NCBI GenBank assembly: GCA_947561585.1
Contig: CANNZV010000435.1
Location: 124,001-188,000, forward strand
Source: Caprella mutica
Taxonomy: Eukaryota > Arthropoda > Malacostraca > Amphipoda > Caprellidae
Length of the DNA: 64,000 nt
Reading direction: 5' to 3'
The notes beneath the pieces were generated by a model that worked only from the letters and a program-made list of their open reading frames with translations, was not told where the DNA came from and ran no database searches. A program made the translations under genes and the position numbers. Positions 52,318 to 62,839 of the stretch are shown piece after piece (positions within the stretch are counted from its first letter, which is position 1; every line of letters begins with the position of its first letter).

Positions 52318-52472
52318 GGGTAAGTTCTGTGTTATCGGACAGATAAACATTTTCGATCGAGTAAAAAATAAATATATAGTAATTATTATTTAATCTATAT
52401 TTTTATTGTTATATGCGTTTTTCTTTCGTGTCCGAAAATGTGGAACTGTTCGATAACTTAAAACTTACTGCC
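52318..52472. mobile_element. Palindromic transposon of about 155 bp
   Basis: GGGTAAGTTCTGTGTTATCG and CATTTTCGATCGAGTAAA on the left; GTCCGAAAATGTGGAACTGT and TCGATAACTTAAAACTTAC on the right. The core GGTATCC is lacking. Confidence 0.78.
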
Positions 52473-52572
52473 TTTTTCAAACTAAGTGAAAATAAAAAAG
52501 ACGTCAAAATAACTTCAAAATGACCTCAGTAAAACTGTTCCAACTTCACCATCACATTTTTGCTAGGATCAA

Positions 52573-52602
52573 TACCTCGGTGTTTCCCCTCTGGCCGAGG
52601 TA
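52573..52602. other. Short GC-rich hairpin
   Basis: TACCTCGG and CCGAGGTA form an eight-base perfect stem with a 14-base loop. Function unknown. Confidence 0.45.
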
Positions 52603-52708
52603 CTGTTCGAATTATCATTTAAATTGATTTCAAATGACCTCTTGAAGTTGAGACACATTTTTTAGTTTCGATCTGCCGCGTCACTACAAAGGAAGGCACA
52701 CCGTGACG

Positions 52709-52746
52709 CACGTGCCGCAAGAGAAGATCACTGACGCATTACGTCA
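52709..52746. promoter_or_regulatory. E-box plus CRE-like palindrome
   Basis: CACGTG at 52709-52714 is a perfect E-box. TGACGCATTACGTCA at 52732-52746 is an inverted pair of TGACG half-sites, like bZIP sites but with a wider spacer. They lie in a locally GC-richer patch (about 52660-52810). No transcript is evident, so activity is inference only. Confidence 0.3.
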
Positions 52747-53149
52747 TCTATGGCTTAATCATCCAGATCTGGTGTCATCTTTGTCTTGATAGTCACGACG
52801 CTGTTACGACGCTGTTACTCTTTAAATAACTATAACAAATAAACAAATTTTATTTGTAAAGAATAATATATACTTATTCACTTTATTATACCATTCACTA
52901 ATTTAAATAAATACATGCAAAGATATACAAGCCCTTACTATACCAACTTTGATCCATTGCAAGCGAACATTTTTGCAGTTGCTTTCACTAGCGAAATGAG
53001 TTAAGAAGAACAATAGTATACAGTAACTGTTGTTATTACCATAGCCTAATTTTCGATTTTTTTATCCTAATTTTCGATTAATATTTTTCCCGTAGGAATA
53101 ACATAGGATTTACTTTATAATTTTTTTTTATATATTTGTAATCTTGTTA

Positions 53150-53340
53150 GTCGCATGATAAAAAAAGTATTCAACCAAATTGCCTGAAATTTGGTAGGTC
53201 GATTGGTCAATGTCCAGGAACCATTTTAATAGATTTGGGAGCAATTAGCTCAAAGGTCAAGGTCACGAAAAGGATATATGTAAAAAAAATGTAGCGGTTG
53301 CGAAGGTACGCGCTCTACGAGTGCCTGTTCTAGTTTAATT
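53150..53340. mobile_element. Degenerate dispersed-repeat fragment
   Basis: Contains TGCCTGAAATTTGGTAGGTC, CAAAGGTCAAGGTCAC and, near the end, GCGAAGGTACGCGCTCTACG then AGTGCCTGTTCTAGTT. This layout resembles a repeat I remember as widespread in invertebrate genomes, but I cannot assign a class. It includes AGGTCAAGGTCA (53254-53265), a direct nuclear-receptor half-site pair. Confidence 0.45.
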
Positions 53341-53814
53341 AATACAATGGGTTTATATTTAAATGCAAGTACGTTTTATTAATACATATAAACTGATTTA
53401 ATTGAATTATTTATTACTAAGTTAAAATGTAATCCGCTTTATGTGTCTGTCCGTCCGTCACACTAAATTATTCTGATATCATTTCAATAAATGGTTTCAA
53501 CATAACTAAAATTTTATTTCATTCAGTTGAAAATAGTGGATTAAAAGCGAATCAGGGATAATGATTATTATATAAATTGATATGGTAAAAAAACCGTCAG
53601 TTTTGACAGCACGTATACACTAGTAACTTAACATAATTTAAGGTGTCATTTTAGCATTTAAAAAATGTAAGTAATTTATGCAGATGTGCGCTCTACTTTG
53701 CATGTTTTTAACACATGTTTGAATGTTATTCTAGAACATGTTAAATGGGACGGTAAGGAAGACATAATGAGAAGTGAATGAAGAAGTTACTGTGATATAT
53801 CGGTGTGAATGGGA

Positions 53815-54355
53815 GGGGTATGGTGGGGCCATAGAAGATTAGATATAGTTATGGTGGGGCCATAGAAGATTAGATATAGTTATGGTGGGGCCATAGAAGA
53901 TTGAGAGAGAGTTATGGTGGGGCCATAGAAGATTGAAAGGGAGTTATGGTGGGGCCATAGAAGATTAGAGGGAGTTATGGTAGGGCCATAGAAGATTAGA
54001 GGGAGGTATGGTGGGGCCATAGAAGATTAGAGGGAGTTATGGTGGGGCCAAAGAAGATAGAAAGGGAGTTATGGTGAGGCCATAGAAGATTAGAGGGAGT
54101 AATGGTGGGGCCATAGAAAATTAGAGGGAGTTATGGTGGGGCCATAGAAGATTAGAGGGAGTTATGGTGGGGCCATAGAAGATTAGAGGGAGTTATGGTG
54201 GGGCCATAGAAGATTAGTGGGAATTATGGTGGGCCATAGAAGATTGAAAGGGAGGTATTGCGGGGCCATAGAAGATTGAAAGGGAGTTATGGTGGGGCCA
54301 TAGAAGATTAGAGGGAGATATGGTGGGGCCATAGAAGATTGAGAGAGAAGTGCTT
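53815..54355. repeat. 31-bp array of the GTTATGGTGGGGCCATAG family, forward orientation
   Basis: About 17 copies of AGTTATGGTGGGGCCATAGA plus AGATTAGAGGG, with occasional GAGAGAG or GAAAGGG tails. Confidence 0.94.
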
Positions 54356-55259
54356 TTGGACAAAATAGCAATGAGAAAAAAAAATTAACCCTGAAAAAAC
54401 AGTTAAATCAACAATACATACATAATTTATAAATTAAACTTTGAGAACAAAAAAAAACACAAAAAGAAGTTTAATCAATTATTAAAAGAAGCAAAATCAA
54501 CAGTATAAGCAATTAATAAAATCTTTCACAATCTCCATACTATTTAAATACATTAACATATAAATTAAATCTAGAACATTTATCTATAATTGAGAGTATT
54601 TACTTCATCAGTTTAATAGCGTAATAACCACTGGGCAGACATTCATGACTTTACCAATTAAAGTTCACAGGTGTTGAGGTAAGACTTTTAGAGTAACGTT
54701 GCTATGTATTTAGTGTGCTATTTGTGTTACAGTGTGTTATATACATATGTAGGTATTTGCGTACTCTGTATTATACCTGCTAATTAATACAGTTACCATA
54801 CTTTGCATGCAGGTAAATGTTGTACTTTAATATATAGTGCGAGTCTAATGTTTTTTTTCGGAATCTGGAATAATTTATCAAAGTAAACAGGAATTTGTTT
54901 TACCTAAATAGTTGATTCAGTTTATATAATAAATTTCTGAGTATTGAAATGTACACGATATAATGACAAATCATTTTGACGTGACCGCGTCGTGACCTGA
55001 CGCGGTATATACACAGATAAAACTTTATTATTTAGATATTCTATTTAGATTTACTCTTGGGAAGTCTCTAGTGGACTGGCGACTCTGACCACACTTTGAA
55101 ACCTGGGAAACTCAAACTTACTCACTACTAATTTTTTCCATATCAATTTTTAACTAGGCATTGGTTAAATTGTATTTAGTTGTCCTAGTTGTTATTCATA
55201 GGAACTAGAGTTTAGCAGTTAACTAGCACTGGTTCAGGTTTCATGGTACATTGCAGTTG
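54356..55259. other. A+T-rich unique sequence
   Basis: No exon, RNA or transposon supported. Confidence 0.4.
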
Positions 55260-55533
55260 GTACAATCGGCACATTGTCTGTTATTGTCCATTACGGTAAA
55301 TAGTGATGGTATTTTATTGTAAAATATCATAATAAAGACATCATCGTCAGGATTGTCCTACGAAAGTGTATTAAATTTATGATAAATCACGATTATATTA
55401 TTTATTTATTTATTTATTTCGTCAGTTTAATAATATATAATAACTGGTTATTAAATATACATATGTGTTTTGATAATAAAAATTTATCGTCATCGATAGA
55501 TGATCTTTTTTTGATTAAAGTCACCGATGAAAA
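55260..55533 (+). mobile_element. Dispersed repeat, first member of an inverted pair
   Basis: ACAATCGGCACATTGTCTGT, TATTGTCCATTACGGTAAAT, GATGGTATTTTAT and, further on, GATAGATGATCTTTTTT match the reverse complement of 62108-62332 in the same order. The class is unknown and there is no coding capacity. Confidence 0.7.
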
Positions 55534-56214
55534 ACCTATGATTATTATTTTTAGGTTATGATAGGCGACATGGCTACAAGTTTATTAATAGGCTATCGGT
55601 ATAAAGTTTACTGACCGATTATCGGGGAAAGTTTACTGACCGATAAGTTTAGTGACCGATACCGAAATAGCTTATTGTATATCGTCACAATTGTGACAGA
55701 TTATTGTAGTCAAAGTACGAGCATCATCAATAAGTGTTATAGATACAATTTCAATGGGAATGTGATAACATTATATTGACTCTATACAGTTCCCGATGAC
55801 TTACCTATTCTCTATGTTATAGCTACGTAGAACCAATCAGTTTAAGAGAGTGAGTGATGGTGCAAGCTAATTTATGGGTGCGATCATTATTTGTGTTAGA
55901 AGAATAGAGACGAAGGTGACCATATGTCAACAGAACAATCAGGTGTACCGTAATAGCAAGGGAAGAGATATGACCCAATATATTTAGCCTAGAGAACATC
56001 TAACCAAGGTTAATCACCTTTCAAAGCTGGAGAAGCACGAGACCATTCTTTGGCTCCTGTCTTCTACTGTGAAGTCCTTTGCATCTTGAGAGTGGTCATC
56101 GATAGAAGCTATGATATTTGTATAAAAAATTGTTGACTTTGGTTTATCAGTTGGAATCAATTGTTTGGATAAAATTAACACAAAAATATAGGAATATGAT
56201 ATCCAAACCAATAA

Positions 56215-57002
56215 ACTCTCACAATCACCAAAAACCCCTAAATATCAGCAAAACCCCCACAAAATCACCAAAAACCCCTCACAATCACCAAAAACCCCTC
56301 ACAATCACCAAAAACCTCTCACAATCACCAAAAACCCCTCACAATCACCAAAAACCCCTCACAATCACCAAAAACCTCTCACAATCACCAAAAACCCCTC
56401 ACAATCACTAAAAACCCCTCACAATCATCAAAAACCTCTCACAATCTCCAAAAACCCCTCACAATCTCCAAAAACCCCTCACAATCACCAAAAACCTCTC
56501 ACAATCATCAAAAACCCCTCACAATCACCAAAAAACCCTCACAATCACCAAAAAACCTTCACAATCACCAAAAACCCCTCACAATCATCAAAAACCCCTC
56601 ACAATCACCAAAAAACCCTCACAATCACCAAAAAACCTTCACAATCACCAAAAACCCCTCACAATCACCAAAAGCCTCTCACAATCACCAAAAACCCCTC
56701 ACAATCACCAAAAACCCCTCACAATCACCAAAAAACCTTCACAATCACCAAAAACCTCTCACAATCATCAAAAACCCCTCACAATCACCAAAAAACCCTC
56801 ACAATCACCAAAAAACCTTCACAATCACCAAAAACCCCTCACAATCATCAAAAACCCCTCACAATCACCAAAAAACCCTCACAATCACCAAAAAACCTTC
56901 ACAATCACCAAAAACCCCTCACAATCACCAAAAGCCTCTCACAATCACCAAAAACCCCTCACAATCACCAAAAAACCTTCACAATCACCAAAAACCTCTC
57001 CA
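56215..57002. repeat. 20-bp minisatellite ACAATCACCAAAAACCCCTC
   Basis: About 39 copies, strongly strand-asymmetric (nearly no G on the plus strand). Variants (AAAAACCTTC, AAAGCCTCTC, ATCATCAAAA) recur in the same order about 240 bp apart (56500-56740 and 56760-57000), showing block duplication. Confidence 0.95.
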
Positions 57003-57944
57003 TACTCTAAGTTCACCAAATTCTTCATCTGATGTCATTCTTATTCATAAGATATATCGAGTAACAATAGCCCATTGCAAACAAAGTTGCCGAATCCTAA
57101 CAACCAATTAGTACTGCCCCATTGTTCGAGCCTATGGCAAAATGTGAGCAAATGCAATAAATAGAAGACAGTCGGCAACTTGTAAGAGAAAAAAACCTAT
57201 GTAATTAAACTTAAAAAGGTATAGTCTAGTTGAGTCTGTTTTGTATATTAAAGCTTATGGGTTATATTTTGAAAATTCTATTCAAATATATTTTTCATTT
57301 TTAGATTTTAAAGAATTAGTTTATGAAGACGATATTTTTCCACTAAAAATGAAAAAAAAAGTTAATAATATTAACCCGTTTCTTACATCTAAATATTTGC
57401 ATATAATTTTTGAAACCAATATTATCAAATTTATTTACTTAAATTTTGAGTTTTTAAATATAAGTTATAATTTTTTATCATTTATAGCTACTTCAATTAT
57501 ATTAAATTCGAAAACAAATTTTAAATGATTAAGACCACACAAAGTCCACTCTTATCAAATCTAGGAATAGAAGGAATATTCCAGTAAGGAAGGTAATGAA
57601 AGGTAGTGGCTGCGACGTTTATAGTGAAAACATCAAACTTCATTTGGGAGAATTTTGAAGAAAAGAAATAAAGTGAGAATATATCATAATTTTATCTAAT
57701 CTGGCAGGAAAAATTCTGGATTACTGACCCTAAGAGTTTGACTTGTGTTTACTAGGCACATCACTTTTAAATTTCTTTTTATCTTTCGTGTCATTTCTTT
57801 AAATTTACCGGCGTTTCTTGAGGGGGGAGGGGGGGGGGGAGATGTCACGTCCTTCGATACCTCAGACCGAAAATTCCGAGTCCGGATTTTCCAAGCCCGA
57901 ATTTTCTAGACCGAAATTTCCGGCCTCCGTAATATCAGCGTATA
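57003..57944. other. Unique sequence with a G-run
   Basis: A 95-codon A+T-rich open frame at 57241-57528 has no recognisable domain. A G-rich tract (GAGGGGGGAGG then a nine-G run) lies at about 57820-57842. A CCGAAATTTTC-type motif recurs three or four times at about 57867-57922. Confidence 0.4.
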
Positions 57945-58495
57945 GTTATAGCAATGTTGGGGCAATGTTATAACAATTTGGGGAAATGTTGTAGCAACAT
58001 TAGGGCAATGTTGTAGCAACATTGGGGCAATGTTGTAGCAACATTAGGGCAATGTTGTAGCAGCATTGGGGCAATGTTATAACAATTTGGGGAAATACTG
58101 GAGCAATATTGGGGCAATGTTGTAGCAATATTAGGGCAATGTTGTAGCAACATTGGAGCAATGTTGTAGCAGCATTGGGGAAATGCTGGAGCAACATTGG
58201 GGCAATGTTGTAACAGCATTGGGGCAATGTTGTTGAAGCAATATTGGGGCAATGTTGTAGCAATATTGGGACAATGTTGTAGCAATATTGGGACAATGTT
58301 GTAACAGCATTGGGTCAATGTTGTTGAAGCAATATTGGGGCAATGTTGTAGCAATATTGGGGCAATGTTGTAGCAATATTGGGACAATGTTGTAACAGCA
58401 TTGGGGCAATGTTGTTGAAGCAATATTGGGGCAATGTTGTAGCAATATTGGGACAATGTTGTAGCAACATTGGGGCAATGTTAGTAACATTTGTA
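57945..58495. repeat. 22-bp minisatellite CAATGTTGTAGCAATATTGG + GG
   Basis: About 24 imperfect copies. A variant with GTTGTTGAAGCAATATTG recurs three times (about 58230, 58320 and 58410). The unit contains CAATATTG. Three overlapping minus-strand open frames are repeat artefacts. Confidence 0.93.
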
Positions 58496-59120
58496 CGAGT
58501 GTATCATCACTCAGATGCTAGATTAGAATACAATGAAGTTGGTTAGTAACCTGTAACATGTAGAGGACATAGCTATCTCTACATCTAGCCAATTATCATC
58601 AGCTATATACATGCATTGTTTCATTACGATCACAATGACCAAGAGCTCTTTTGACCGCTCTGACCGGCCACAACGAACAACTGGTCCAACTAAGCGGCTG
58701 GCTGTAGCTGAAACAGTTTGATCAGAAAAGTTTTTTGGTTTCCATAACGGTATTTTTAAAGGAAAGTTCAAAAACTGGACATACAAATAGGCAGGTTGTA
58801 ACAAAAATAGTCTAAAAACATTTGGTTATGATAGATTCTGCACGTAGTAAACGGCAGGTTGGATAGGATAGTTAAACGTATTTGGACGTACAAAGCGGCT
58901 GGTAGTCACAAAGACAGTTTTTTGTTACCTCTGACTTGAAATTGAGCGTTAAAAGCTGCTTGGGTCAATCAAACCATAACATATCGGACAAATTTGTTCT
59001 CATAAAAAACAATTAGATAAATTGATATTATCAGCCTTTTTAATATCAAAAAAATTAAACAGTTTACTTACACACCAACAACAAATACTCTCGTATTTTG
59101 CTTGATCAAAACAATAGAGT
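58496..59120. other. Unique sequence, nothing firmly recognised
   Basis: A 93-codon minus-strand frame at 58523-58804 is unrecognised. CGGCTGG, GCGGCTGG and CGGCAGGTTGG motifs with GT-rich flanks recur at about 58695-58960, suggesting a very degenerate repeat. Confidence 0.4.
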
Positions 59121-59126
59121 ATACTG

Positions 59127-59290
59127 TGGGCGGGGCTTAGAGCCTCAAACAGAGGGTCTGGCTTGTGATTGGTGAGGGCAAAGTACCCTCAGCCAATACG
59201 CGCTTCCCATTGGCCGAGGCTGTAGAGCACAGAGGGCACGCGTGCTGCCATTGGCTGAGAGGGGGAGAGAGAAGAGCTGTGATTGGCTGA
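59127..59290. promoter_or_regulatory. CCAAT-box and GC-box cluster
   Basis: A GC box (TGGGCGGGGCT, 59127-59137) is followed by five CCAAT motifs: ATTGG at 59168-59172, CCAAT at 59193-59197, and ATTGG at 59209-59213, 59250-59254 and 59282-59286. Most have NF-Y-like flanks (CCATTGGCTGAG, TGATTGGCTGAGG). The patch is GC-rich against A+T-rich surroundings. No coding exon follows on either side in this window; TTTATATGC at about 59324 is only a weak TATA candidate. It may be a promoter or enhancer, or a duplicated repeat. Confidence 0.5.
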
Positions 59291-59504
59291 GGAGGAAAAT
59301 ACCCTCGCCAGACCTTTTTTTTATCTTTATATGCCTTATTTTTGCAAGATAATTGAAATGGTGGAATGTGGGTAAAGCTTTTAAAGGAATTAAAAGAAAT
59401 ACTTGGTAAATAACAAGGAGGGTATTTTAGTATAAAGTATTACATGTATGATAATAAATAAAACAAACTAATATGAACGAAAGAGAAGAATAGGCTGAAA
59501 TAAC

Positions 59505-59735
59505 AGTTAGTGAATAGTTAGTGAATAGTTAGTGAATAGTTAGTGAATAGTTAGTGAATAGTTAGTGAATAGTTAGTGAATAGTTAGTGAATAGTTAGTG
59601 AATAGTTAGTGAATAGTTAGTGAATAGTTAGTGAATAGTTAGTGAATAGTTAGTGAATAGTTAGTGAATAGTTAGTGAATAGTTAGTGAATAGTTAGTGA
59701 ATAGTTAGTGAATAGTTAGTGAATAGTTAGTAAAT
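59505..59735. repeat. 11-bp array AGTTAGTGAAT
   Basis: About 21 nearly perfect copies, running directly into the 16-bp array. Confidence 0.96.
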
Positions 59736-60910
59736 AGTTTCTTTAGTAAATAGTTTCTTTAGTAAATAGTTTCTTTAGTAAATAGTTTCTTTAGTAAATA
59801 GTTTCTTTAGTAAATAGTTTCTTTAGTAAATAGTTTCTTTAGTAAATAGTTTCTTTAGTAAATAGTTTCTTTAGTAAATAGTTTCTTTAGTAAATAGTTT
59901 CTTTAGTAAATAGTTTCTTTAGTAAATAGTTTCTTTAGTAAATAGTTTCTTTAGTAAATAGTTTCTTTAGTAAATAGTTTCTTTAGTAAATAGTTTCTTT
60001 AGTAAATAGTTTCTTTAGTAAATAGTTTCTTTAGTAAATAGTTTCTTTAGTAAATAGTTTCTTTAGTAAATAGTTTCTTTAGTAAATAGTTTCTTTAGTA
60101 AATAGTTTCTTTAGTAAATAGTTTCTTTAGTAAATAGTTTCTTTAGTAAATAGTTTCTTTAGTAAATAGTTTCTTTAGTAAATAGTTTCTTTAGTAAATA
60201 GTTTCTTTAGTAAATAGTTTCTTTAGTAAATAGTTTCTTTAGTAAATAGTTTCTTTAGTAAATAGTTTCTTTAGTAAATAGTTTCTTTAGTAAATAGTTT
60301 CTTTAGTAAATAGTTTCTTTAGTAAATAGTTTCTTTAGTAAATAGTTTCTTTAGTAAATAGTTTCTTTAGTAAATAGTTTCTTTAGTAAATAGTTAGTAA
60401 ATAGTTTCTTTAGTAAATAGTTTCTTTAGTAAATAGTTTCTTTAGTAAATAGTTTCTTTAGTAAATAGTTTCTTTAGTAAATAGTTTCTTTAGTAAATAG
60501 TTTCTTTAATGAATAGTTTCTTTAGTAAATAGTTTCTTTAGTAAATAGTTTCTTTAGTAAATAGTTTCTTTAGTAAATAGTTTCTTTAGTAAATAGTTTC
60601 TTTAGTAAATAGTTTCTTTAGTAAATAGTTTCTTTAGTAAATAGTTTCTTTAGTAAATAGTTTCTTTAGTAAATAGTTTCTTTAGTAAATAGTTTCTTTA
60701 GTAAATAGTTTCTTTAGTAAATAGTTTCTTTAGTAAATAGTTTCTTTAGTAAATAGTTTCTTTAGTAAATAGTTTCTTTAGTAAATAGTTTCTTTAGTAA
60801 ATAGTTTCTTTAGTGAATAGTTTCTTTAGTGAATAGTTTCTTTAGTAAATAGTTTCTTTAGTAAATAGTTTCTTTAGTAAATAGTTTCTATAGTAAATAG
60901 TTTCTTTTTC
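59730..60910. repeat. 16-bp array AGTAAATAGTTTCTTT
   Basis: About 73 nearly identical copies. One shortened 11-bp-type unit (AGTAAATAGTT without TCTTT) occurs at about 60388, and a few units have GTGAAT in place of GTAAAT. Confidence 0.97.
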
Positions 60911-61124
60911 TTTATTTCTTCACAGAATTCCAGTTTATAAAATCCTTGAGTCTTTCAACCCCCCAAATCCTGAGAGAATTAATTGGTCACTCTTTGTACG
61001 TAGAAATTAACTCCAATGAGGCAGGAGGAGGTTGAAAAATATACAAAGGGATTTTACAGGTCAAATTACCAGCAAATACCAGCAAACTACCAGCAAAACA
61101 ACCATCAAAAATAGCAAAACTACC

Positions 61125-61350
61125 AGCAAAATATCCAAAAAATATAGTATCCAAAAACATATCTGAAAATAAAGTATCCAAAAACATATCTAAAAATAAA
61201 GTATCCAAAAACATATCTGAGAATAAAGTATCCAAAAACATATCTAAAAATAAAGTATCCAAAAACATATCTAAAAATAAAGTATCCAAAAAAATATCTG
61301 AAAATAAAGTATCCAAAAACATATCCAAAAATAAAGTATCCAAAATAAAA
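61125..61350. repeat. 27-bp minisatellite TAAAGTATCCAAAAACATAT + CTGAAAA
   Basis: About eight copies, period divisible by three. It is flanked on the left by irregular TACCAGCAAA units (61065-61135). The resulting minus-strand open frames are artefacts. Confidence 0.92.
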
Positions 61351-61614
61351 GACATCCACAGTAAACAAATATCCAAATTATAAAATATGTCTACCATAAC
61401 CACATCGTAATATATCTATCAATAATGCCACTACATGTTTATTTAATAATTACCTAACTATCATTTTATTACTAATAATTTATATTAAAAATATCTCCGA
61501 CAGTAAAGTCTCTAATAGAAACATAATTCACAATGATGACCTTACTAAAGACATCACCTTTTATGTGTTATGGGACTTTGAAGAAAAAGCTGGTAACAGA
61601 GTAGGAAATTATAC

Positions 61615-62045
61615 ACTATAGGGCACCTTCCACACGGGCGTTTTTCTCATGCCTCAGCAAAGAAAATGGTGCATGAAAAAAACGCTATGGCTGAATTAAC
61701 GTATGTGTTTTGTATGTACACTTCGGTTAGGCGTTTCCCATGCTGTATTTTGTTTGAAAAAAAAAACGTTCAGTGTGAAATTGGCGTAGTACAGACGAGG
61801 TACTTTTTATCGCGCGGTCAAAAGGTCGCGATGTAGTGCAGACGGTGAGTTTTTCAACGCGCATTAGAAATAGAAAACGCGCGTTTATAGTTTCTAGAAA
61901 TTCAATAGATGTGTTCGCACTTAAACACGCGTTACGTCTGAAATGCTCAGCGACCGCGCATTTCAGAATTTTCGTTAGAATGCTCATTTATCGGGAATTA
62001 TCATATATTATATATGGTGTATCTTACGCGCGACGTACTAGCATT
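61615..62045. mobile_element. CGCG-rich block, probable transposon remnant
   Basis: Begins GGGCACCTTCCACACGGGCG. There is an inverted pair at about 61637-61690 (CGTTTTTCTCATGC and GCATGAAAAAAACG). Between 61810 and 62035 there are many CGCG or GCGC motifs (ATCGCGCGGTC, AAACGCGCGTTTA, CACGCGTTACG, TACGCGCGACG) in otherwise CpG-poor A+T-rich DNA. Opposed open frames (61727-61987 minus, 61836-62048 plus) have no recognised domain. Confidence 0.5.
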
Positions 62046-62107
62046 TAAATATAAGCTCAATATATTAATTATATAATAAAAAAATCAACTATAGGAACCG
62101 TACGTAA

Positions 62108-62332
62108 ACTAGTCGATGATAAAAAAGATCATCTATCTACGACAATAAATGATTAGACCAAAATACAATACTAATTTATCATAAATTATATAAACTTATC
62201 TATTGTCTTTCGTCGGACATTTTCGTTAAATAATCCTGACGATTATGATTATAAATTATGATATTTTACGATAAAATACCATCAATATTTACCGTAATGG
62301 ACAATAACAGACAATCTGCCGATTGTGAGATT
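62108..62332 (-). mobile_element. Dispersed repeat, second member of an inverted pair
   Basis: Reverse complement of 55260-55533: GATTATGATT, ATTTTACGATAAAATACCAT, TTACCGTAATGGACAATAAC and AGACAATCTGCCGATTGT. Confidence 0.7.
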
Positions 62333-62449
62333 TATGGCTTGGAACCAGTAGGTACCATCTGTGACAATAGTTTTTGGTACCATTAACCACAATATAACTG
62401 AATTGAATTAGTGTAGCTTTAATTTATACAATATCCCAGAGAGAAATTT

Positions 62450-62542
62450 ATGGTGGGACCATAGAAAATTAGGGAGGAAAGTTATGTGAGGCCCTAGAAA
62501 ATAAAGACCATAACTCTCTCTTAATCTTCTATGGCCCCGCCA
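62450..62542. repeat. Inverted pair of GTTATGGTGGGGCCATAG-type units
   Basis: A diverged forward copy (TTTATGGTGGGACCATAGAA) and AGTTATGTGAGGCCCTAGAA are followed by an inverted copy (CTTCTATGGCCCCGCCATAA). Confidence 0.75.
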
Positions 62543-62544
62543 TA

Positions 62545-62715
62545 ACTTGCAACATACAAGTCACAATACCACGGCATATGCCAAATACAAGTCACAATGG
62601 CACGGCATATGCCACATACAAGTCACAATAGCACGGCATATGCCAAATACAACTCACAATAGCACGGCATATACCACATACAAGTCGCAATGCCACGGCA
62701 TATGCCACAATTAGC
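62545..62715. repeat. 31-bp minisatellite with GGCATATGCC palindrome
   Basis: Five to six copies of ACAAGTCACAATAGCACGGC followed by ATATGCCACAT. Confidence 0.92.
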
Positions 62716-62839
62716 CACATTGCCCAAATAGTTGGCATAGGTCCATATTTTGTTGGCATTATTTTCTTCGATCGCTATCGCAATTAGTGACATTAGTTTG
62801 GGAGTTGGACAAACTTTTTAGTGTGATAAGAACACTGTG

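Noticed and set aside
57241..57528. 95-codon A+T-rich frame
   Set aside because: Composition matches the noncoding surroundings (Ile/Phe/Asn/Lys-rich) and no domain is visible.
57968..58490. Three minus-strand frames of 98-162 codons rich in Cys, Asn, Gln and Leu
   Set aside because: They are translations of the 22-bp array in three frames.
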